Source: Blasia pusilla
Lineage: Eukaryota > Marchantiophyta > Marchantiopsida > Blasiales
Direction: 5' to 3'
DNA length: 64,000 nt
Assembly: GCA_050084515.1 (NCBI GenBank)
Contig: CM114273.1
Coordinates: 1,488,001-1,552,000 of the forward strand
The first letter of the stretch is position 1. Each line of letters begins with the position of its first letter. The translations under genes were made by a program, and so were the position numbers. Under the pieces are notes generated by a model. That model saw nothing but the letters and a program-made list of their open reading frames with translations, ran no database searches and was not told the DNA's origin. Of this stretch, positions 58,150 to 64,000 are shown piece by piece.

Positions 58150-58445
58150 CAACTTCATATTAATCCTATATTGGTATATTGGGAACAATGGTACCTACTT
58201 GCGAGGATCTCCACTTTCTTACGTCGTATTATCGCACAACATAAGACTGGATCTTATAGACTAGGGATTGAGGAGAACGATGGTCAACATTGATAGAAGT
58301 GAACTAACTTGTAGATTCTGTGACATAGGATGTATTGAGGATCAAGAGCATATGTTTGTTACGTGTCCTATGTATAAAGAAATTAGACTAGCTCATAAAA
58401 TAGATATGGGGAATTTCTATTCTTTACCTGTGGCTAGTGCCATAT
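58150..58445 (+). pseudogene. Tail of a non-LTR-type reverse transcriptase (zinc-binding region), relic
   Basis: The plus strand reads FLRRIIAQHKTGSYRLGIEE and, after a frameshift, IDRSELTCRFCDIGCIEDQ followed by EHMFVTCPMYKEIRLAHKI. The TGSxRLGIE...C..C....EDxxHxxxxCPxYxxIR pattern is the C-terminal zinc-binding tail found after LINE-type reverse transcriptases (zf-RVT-like). No RT core is left. The fragment is broken and short, so the family assignment rests on this one block. Confidence 0.6.
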
Positions 58446-61400
58446 GATTTAGGTTGTTATATTAGAGATGTCATTATTCATCGCTTAAGAACTTTCGACA
58501 TTTGCTAGGATAAGACTTATAGGGTCTTTTCCTGTGATGTGTTTTTTAGCTTGTTGACTTTTTGGGTTCCACGGACTTGATTTCTTTACCATTTATCATT
58601 TACATTCAAGATTTATAAAAAAAATTAATATTTATAATTAAAAGACGATGGGGTTTAAGGAAACCTTCTTGAAATCCCATATATTTTTTGTCCTCTTCTC
58701 ATGTTGACACTTGTAATATTTAACAAAAGAGCTAAATTAACAGGTTATAGAACCAATGTCTTTCCCTTGCCGTGATTTTCACCCGTGCATAACACGAGCA
58801 TCATGCTAGTTAGAATTATCATACAACACATGGCAAGATTTTTTTTGTATAGAGCAAAACACAACTCCAAATCATTTGAGTAATGATCCTCCAAATAGGA
58901 TGCAAATATTATGCATAAGCATCTTCTACTAGACAAAATTTCTTGAGGGAAGGGAGAATAAAAAAAAAACTTATATTACTATGGGAGAACAGCTTCTTGA
59001 TTTGCATGCATCTCTTTAATTGACACATGGTAGTGGAGCAGTAAGAAAAACGTTTGGTAGTAGAGGTAGAAGAAAAACATTAACCATGATTGGTAACTTG
59101 CATAACACGGGCTTAACACTAGTTTGTTTCATATGGGAGGAAGGAGAGAGATGGTGGGATGATTTTTGTTTTTCGAAGTTATTGGGTTGGATTAATTTTT
59201 TTCCAAAAAAGGGGAACTTTTTCTATTTTTTTCCCCAAAACTAGGAAGTGAGGGAGGAGAAAAAGTTACCAAATCCTCGCAAAGAGATATGCAAGTAACG
59301 AATATGGGCAGTAAAGGCTCACAAAGTTGCTATCTTCGGTAATATTGACGATATTTTCGTGCGCCTACTCTCCTTGAACGTTAATCTTGTTTGTTGCGGA
59401 AGCGTGCGTTAAGTAGGTCACGCTCTCAACGCTGATCTGCATCCAAAAACGCACTTTGGTTAGTCGGGTCTTGGATCAATCAGCGCGATTACTTTCCGAG
59501 TTATCGTCTTGGACTCTCATCAAGCTCAAACTTCCTAGTTTCGCGGTTTACAACACGGGCAAATCTCAAAAGACTTGGGACAGACTTTCTAGTTGGTTCA
59601 AGAACCTGAAATGGCGTTTCGCGCCTAGCGGTTCCAACTGTCCGATGGACATCCAATGAGTTCCTCATCAAGACTCGCACGAAGTGAATCTCACGTTAGG
59701 ATCCAAGTGTGGCGTACAAAGTCCACTCCCTTGGATCAGGTTTGGGTTTCGAGTTCCCACGCCAAACTCTCGTTCCATCCCGTGCCTCTGAAACGCCGTT
59801 TGGCGCCCAAAGTGGGGATTCGTTTCCCGAGACATCTCGGAGAGACTCCTCCCTTACTAGTACTTTTGGGTATCTCCGGGGGCCCCCTACATTTAGGGAA
59901 AGACACCCGGGCCTCTCCAATTGGCCCTCAACCCGATTGCTCTCTCAATCGTTTTCGGCCAATATCTCAACCTATACTTATGCATTTTGCTGAGATCTTT
60001 GGTGCGTCGGAAGCGTCTTAAGATCAGCTTTCCAACGCGTCCTTACTTGTCCCGAATGCATCTTGGAGCTCAACGTTATGGTCCTAAACACAGTCAGATT
60101 CTCCCAAATGCTAGTCGTGTTCCAAACTGGTTCTCACCTCTTTGGCAACCAACCTCCCAAGACTCAACTCATCTCAAGTCTTGGCTCGCGTTTGGTCTAG
60201 GTTTCCTGGTCGCGACCACTAACGCATGAAAATCACAACTCTGTTCCGTGTTTCGTCTCTTAGACTTTTCCAAGAGACTTTTCCAAACGCCTCTCCAAAG
60301 CGCAAACCTCGCAGCGTGAGTTCCCTTGAGTTCTGATGTTTCGCTTGGCGCCTATTTGGTGTTGTTTGGTTATGAGGGTCGCGACAGATATGCTACAATA
60401 ATTCTTAATAATTAGAATTATTGGAATAATCAAGATTATTAATATTCATACTATTTATTATTTATTTCAATGTCTTTTTGAATTTTTTGGTTGATTTGTG
60501 AGGAGTATTGAATCTAAGAGGCTCATTTAAGCCTCAAGCCCAAGCCCTCACACAATTGGCTAGGCTCCACAAGTTGTCCATGATTATCGGCTCGATTATC
60601 AGTGGATAAGGGAATCTTAGTTTGGAAAGTTAAAGAAGTATATGTCGTGCATACACACATCGCTATCATTGACTATAACCACAAACACACAAGATACCAT
60701 ATTCACTCATTTCATCTGAATACTAAGATGAGTGTTAACCAAAATATTTCCAATTAAATCAAAATCACTCAAAAGCTCTCTCACAAACTCTATCTCTCTT
60801 TCTCATTTCAAACCAAACCTATACTCCTAATGAATGGCTTGGGTTACTCACAAGGCAAGGAGGACCATGGCTTTGTCATCTCATGCCAAGAGGTTCAAGA
60901 AAGAGAGAATGAGCTCCAAAACTCTTTCTCTTTGGATATACTCCCTTCCTTCTCCCAAACTCTATGCAAGATAACTTGTGTTTGGACATTACCTCCTTGG
61001 ATCTTGACCTATTGCTGGGGGTTAGAAGCTACTTATAAAAGGAGAAAGTCAACTATCTATACTATTAATCGAACATGGAGGTGGGGTTACTAAAAGGGGA
61101 ATTACAAAAAATTGCTCTCTATAAGAAGTGAAGCATTTGGTTTAAAAAGTACTGAAAGGGACTATATTTCGGTGGAATCAAATCTGCTACTTGGGGTTGC
61201 CTTTAATTAAATTGATCTGATCTGATCTGACGTGTCTTGAGCGGCATAGCATCTTGAGCACCTTTATGCACACTGAGAATCTTTTACCTTGAGACACCTC
61301 CACTAAGACGTATTGAGACCTGTTACTCTGAGATACTTGCATGCACTCGACAAACTTGAGGCTTTTGAATGTGAGCTCTTAAATACTCTCCCTCTCTTTT

Positions 61401-61825
61401 CTACTTCGGAGAAGGTGGGCCACCATTAGCGGGGGAGGACGATCGACTAGCAGGGTAGGAAGATCGAGTAGGGGGGAGGGTAGTTCGAACGTCGAGTGCG
61501 TCCCTGAACTGCAGCCACGACAAATTTTGAATGTGATGTTATTACAACGTCGAATCTTGAGTCTCAACAGCAAATCTGCAACTGGGAGCTTGAAATCTGC
61601 TAATGTTGTTGTAGTCTCATCATCTCCATTCGTTCCCGGACGTGGTAAGGAAATCTCCCTCTCTCATCTCTTTTCTGTTTTGTAAAAAACATGAGGTAGA
61701 GGCCGATCTTAGGTCGCGTTGTGTGCAGGGGCAAATACATTCGCACAAAATCTCTGGAAGAAGAAACTTTCGTGAATTTTTGTTAACAAGTTTCAATCAA
61801 TCTGAACTGGGATGAGTTTTTCGTA
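58446..61825. other. Intergenic stretch
   Basis: 58.6-59.3 kb is AT-rich. 59.4-60.35 kb is a distinct block of even composition with recurring CGTTTCGCGCC, CGTTTGGCGCCC and CGCTTGGCGCC words, probably an unidentified repeat or LTR. 60.36-61.8 kb shows nothing recognisable. No gene is supported on either strand. Confidence 0.4.
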
Positions 61826-62225
61826 ATGAGGGAAACTGGTGACCACACAAATTGCAAAAATGCAACGTCTATTGTGAATCAACCCTCACTTTCCTCGAGC
61901 ACAAAATATTCCTGCAAATCTTCGGCAACGCGCGGATCTAGTGAGTTCTTTGTAAGAAGCAAATATGGTGACTACACAGATTGCAAAGTGCGGAAATTCA
62001 GCGTCTGCTGTGAATCAATGCCCACTTTCCTGAGCAAGAAATATTCGTGCACATCCACGGCAAGGTGCGGATCTGAAGCCCACAACCAAGGTTCCGCCAG
62101 ACGGATTGGATTTGTACATCCTCTATGAACACATAATTGCGGAAATTCAGCCTATGTTGTCAATCAACGCCCACTTTCCTCGAGCAGGAAATATTCCTAC
62201 AGATCTGAAACCCATAGCCCGTGCA
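61826..62225. repeat. Three tandem units of about 130-140 bp, partly open
   Basis: Units at about 61.83, 61.96 and 62.11 kb share ACACA.ATTGC, GTGAATCAA, CCACTTTCCTCGAGCA and AAATATTC.TGCA. The plus strand is open from the ATG at 61826 to 62128, giving a loose repeat GDxTxCK...KYSC.S.A..GS. The third unit is out of frame. It could be a decayed repeat-protein exon, and no family is recognised. Confidence 0.5.
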
Positions 62226-62940
62226 AAGATTTTCGAGCTGCTACTACCAAAGTGTTGATCGTCCACGAATTCAATTTGGGGTTGGGTCGCTCGTATGCCA
62301 CCTTCAGGAGACGAGCGTTGATTCATGGTTATATACATCCACTAAACGATTTCTGAAGTCTCTTGAGGGCCTGTTACACATCGTTGGTTTTCATGAGAAC
62401 TACCTACTTTCTCCGAGACCTATACATCTTGTATGGCTCTGATCGCAGAGTTCTTCTCAAGATAGAAGGAGTTCCTCGATTATTGGTGTCTTACGTTCTG
62501 CAAAAATGTGAATGGAGATCTGTCGCCAAGAAATTTCTCCGCCATGGCCATCTTTGTCTTCTTCGCTCTTTGGTCTCGCCCTCACTGTGCACCGATTCCT
62601 CGTCTAGACTTCTCTCTTCTGTTGATACCGCCTCCTTAGCCTAAGAGATTGGTCGTTCCCGAGTAGCCGCTCCCGGCCACCTCCCCCACTCCCTAGTAGC
62701 CGCTCCCGAGACTCACGCAAAGGGATGAAGGCACGCGATGCCTTTCTCCTGAGAAATTTGGCGCCCCGCGGGGCCACTCATTGAACTCCTTTCGGAAGGA
62801 GCTGGGGAGTGTGAGGGACTTACAACCAAGACGCACAGCAAGGGACTAACACAAGCTACATCCCTTTGAGGACAAGATGGAGATCATGGAAGGTTGGCTA
62901 GGCCAGATGGATGCCATTCAGGAGGTTGCGGGCTCTACCT
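62226..62940. other. Intergenic stretch
   Basis: No supported gene. Confidence 0.35.
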
Positions 62941-63250
62941 TGGGTGGTGTGGAGGTGGAGGCGTTGGCATGTGCCGGTTCCTACAACTTTTGCTACACTC
63001 GGATCTGTCCAAGGCATTCGAGCGCGCCCCTTGGGCTGGCTCCTGTGATTTTTGCTATGCTCGGATCTGTCTGAGGCAATCGCGCGCAGTCATACCCTAC
63101 AAGAAGGGCCTATAGGAAGGGCAATCGTGCGCAGTCGTATCTCGGCGAGGTAGAGATGAGCGAAGGCCAAAAAAAAATGCAACACAGTGGTGTGGAGGTG
63201 GAGACATTGGCAAAGGCCGGTTCTTACGACTTTCGCTATGCTCGGGCCTT
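62941..63250. repeat. Dispersed direct repeat of about 65 bp
   Basis: GGTGTGGAGGTGGAG..(G/A)TTGGCA...GCCGGTTC.TACGACTTT.GCTA occurs at about 62946-63010 and again at about 63188-63250. A shorter part (TTTTGCTA..CTCGGATCTGTC) also recurs at about 63050. The spacing differs, so this is a decayed array. Confidence 0.6.
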
Positions 63251-63289
63251 TCCTTAAAATTACGAACGTTGAGTGCAACACGCATCTTG

Positions 63290-64000
63290 CAACAAAGAAG
63301 GCTAAAAAGAAAGAGGCTCAAAGGAAAAGGCCAACGCTTCAAGATATGTGCTTTGTACATCCTTATACAAGTACAACGTCAGAAATGTAAGGTTTTTTAG
63401 CACTATTTTGATTTTAAGTGATAATTATTTCTTATTTCTATTATGGGGATTTTTTTAAAAAAATTATTCTTTCTTTTATTTTGTAGATGTCCAAATCCAG
63501 CAGGAGTACGTGAAATTCTTAAAGTTGCAAGAGCTCAAGGACAAAATCAAAGACATGTAAATATGGATCTGAGGTATCATTTTATTTTATTTCATTTTGT
63601 ATATCAAGATTATAATTTTTTGTCTAATTTTGGCTTACATACTTTATATTCTGACAATGTTTGTTTTGCAGGCGAATAACAGGAGTATCAAATGTGGTTG
63701 GGCCTTCTAATGTTGTGGTTACGTACTCTCCTATGTATGTTTCTATTCTATGATTTTCTTTTTATTTTTAAAGTTTTTTTATTCTAACGTGAAAGTCTCA
63801 TTACTAATGCTATAATAATTGTTTTTATTGTAGTCTTCCAACCCTCTACAATTACATGACATGCTTCGAGTTGTGCGAGCGCAAGGCCAAAGACGCAGAC
63901 ATGGTAATATGCTAGAGCTAACTCATGGGGCGAGTATTGGTGATTTGTCGATAAGGCCGAATATATCTGCTGGAATAGGTCTTGCTCCTATTGAGGAAGT
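63290..64000 (+). CDS. Possible multi-exon gene fragment, cut by the window edge (unknown)
   Basis: Putative exons with GT-AG borders: a Lys-rich segment ending at 63386 (KKAKKKEAQRKRPTLQDMCF, then VHPYTS), 63487-63573 (CPNPAGVREILKVARAQGQ, then RHVNMDL), 63673-63734 (RITGVSNVVGPSNVVVTYSP) and one starting near 63834. The phases of the first three agree. In the last block the frame that stays open to the window end reads MLRVVRAQGQRRRHGNMLEL, clearly related to ILKVARAQGQNQRHVNMDL, so an exon seems duplicated. That frame does not fit the simplest splice phase, and the alternative frame hits a stop. I recognise no family. It could be a host gene or part of a transposon. Confidence 0.35.

Overview
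The window is nuclear DNA of a land plant or close streptophyte relative, most likely a non-seed one. The evidence is a plant-type ALG10 gene with eight exons and GT-AG introns, two intronless plant-type GT92 (DUF23) glycosyltransferase genes, AT-rich intergenic DNA, and plant-style Ty3/gypsy and Ty1/copia relics. I cannot name the species. Genes are sparse. The confident ones are a small secreted cysteine-rich protein (7.65-8.02 kb, +), two paralogous GT92 genes (12.8-14.5 kb and 39.9-41.6 kb, both +) and ALG10 (53.7-57.0 kb, -). A truncated unknown multi-exon gene may run off the right edge (63.3-64.0 kb, +).

The most notable object is a Ty3/gypsy LTR retrotransposon on the minus strand (about 27.08-36.90 kb). 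Its LTR cores are about 98% identical. Its order is gag (with CCHC knuckles), aspartic protease, a full-length C5-cytosine DNA methyltransferase domain (motifs I, IV, VI, VIII, IX and X in DNMT3-like linear order), reverse transcriptase, RNase H, integrase, and a C-terminal PHD finger (C4HC3). It therefore encodes a possible writer of DNA methylation and a possible chromatin reader, and several stops and frameshifts interrupt it. A second, much older relic at 48.1-49.5 kb (+) keeps methyltransferase motifs IX-X upstream of RT, so the association is a lineage trait and not a single accident.

Layout: 0-7 kb is repeats (a TIR element, degenerate tandem repeats, inverted repeats). 7.2-8.6 kb is the secreted-protein gene followed by strong small hairpins. 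8.6-12.3 kb is an AT-rich desert. 12.3-15.1 kb is GT92 copy 1. 15-24 kb is mostly non-coding with minisatellites. 24.3-24.7 kb is a nearly perfect 382-bp palindrome. 25.5-26.9 kb is a copia relic. 27-37 kb is the methyltransferase-bearing gypsy element. 38-42 kb is GT92 copy 2. 44-52.5 kb is relic retroelement plus a family of small GC-rich elements with CAAGGTTGCA-type inverted ends. 53.7-57 kb is ALG10. 57-64 kb is duplications, a LINE-like RT tail, tandem repeats and the truncated gene.

Functionally, ALG10 belongs to the ER N-glycan precursor pathway and the GT92 proteins are expected Golgi or ER glycosyltransferases. The other recognisable content is mobile DNA and its decay products. No operon-like logic applies.
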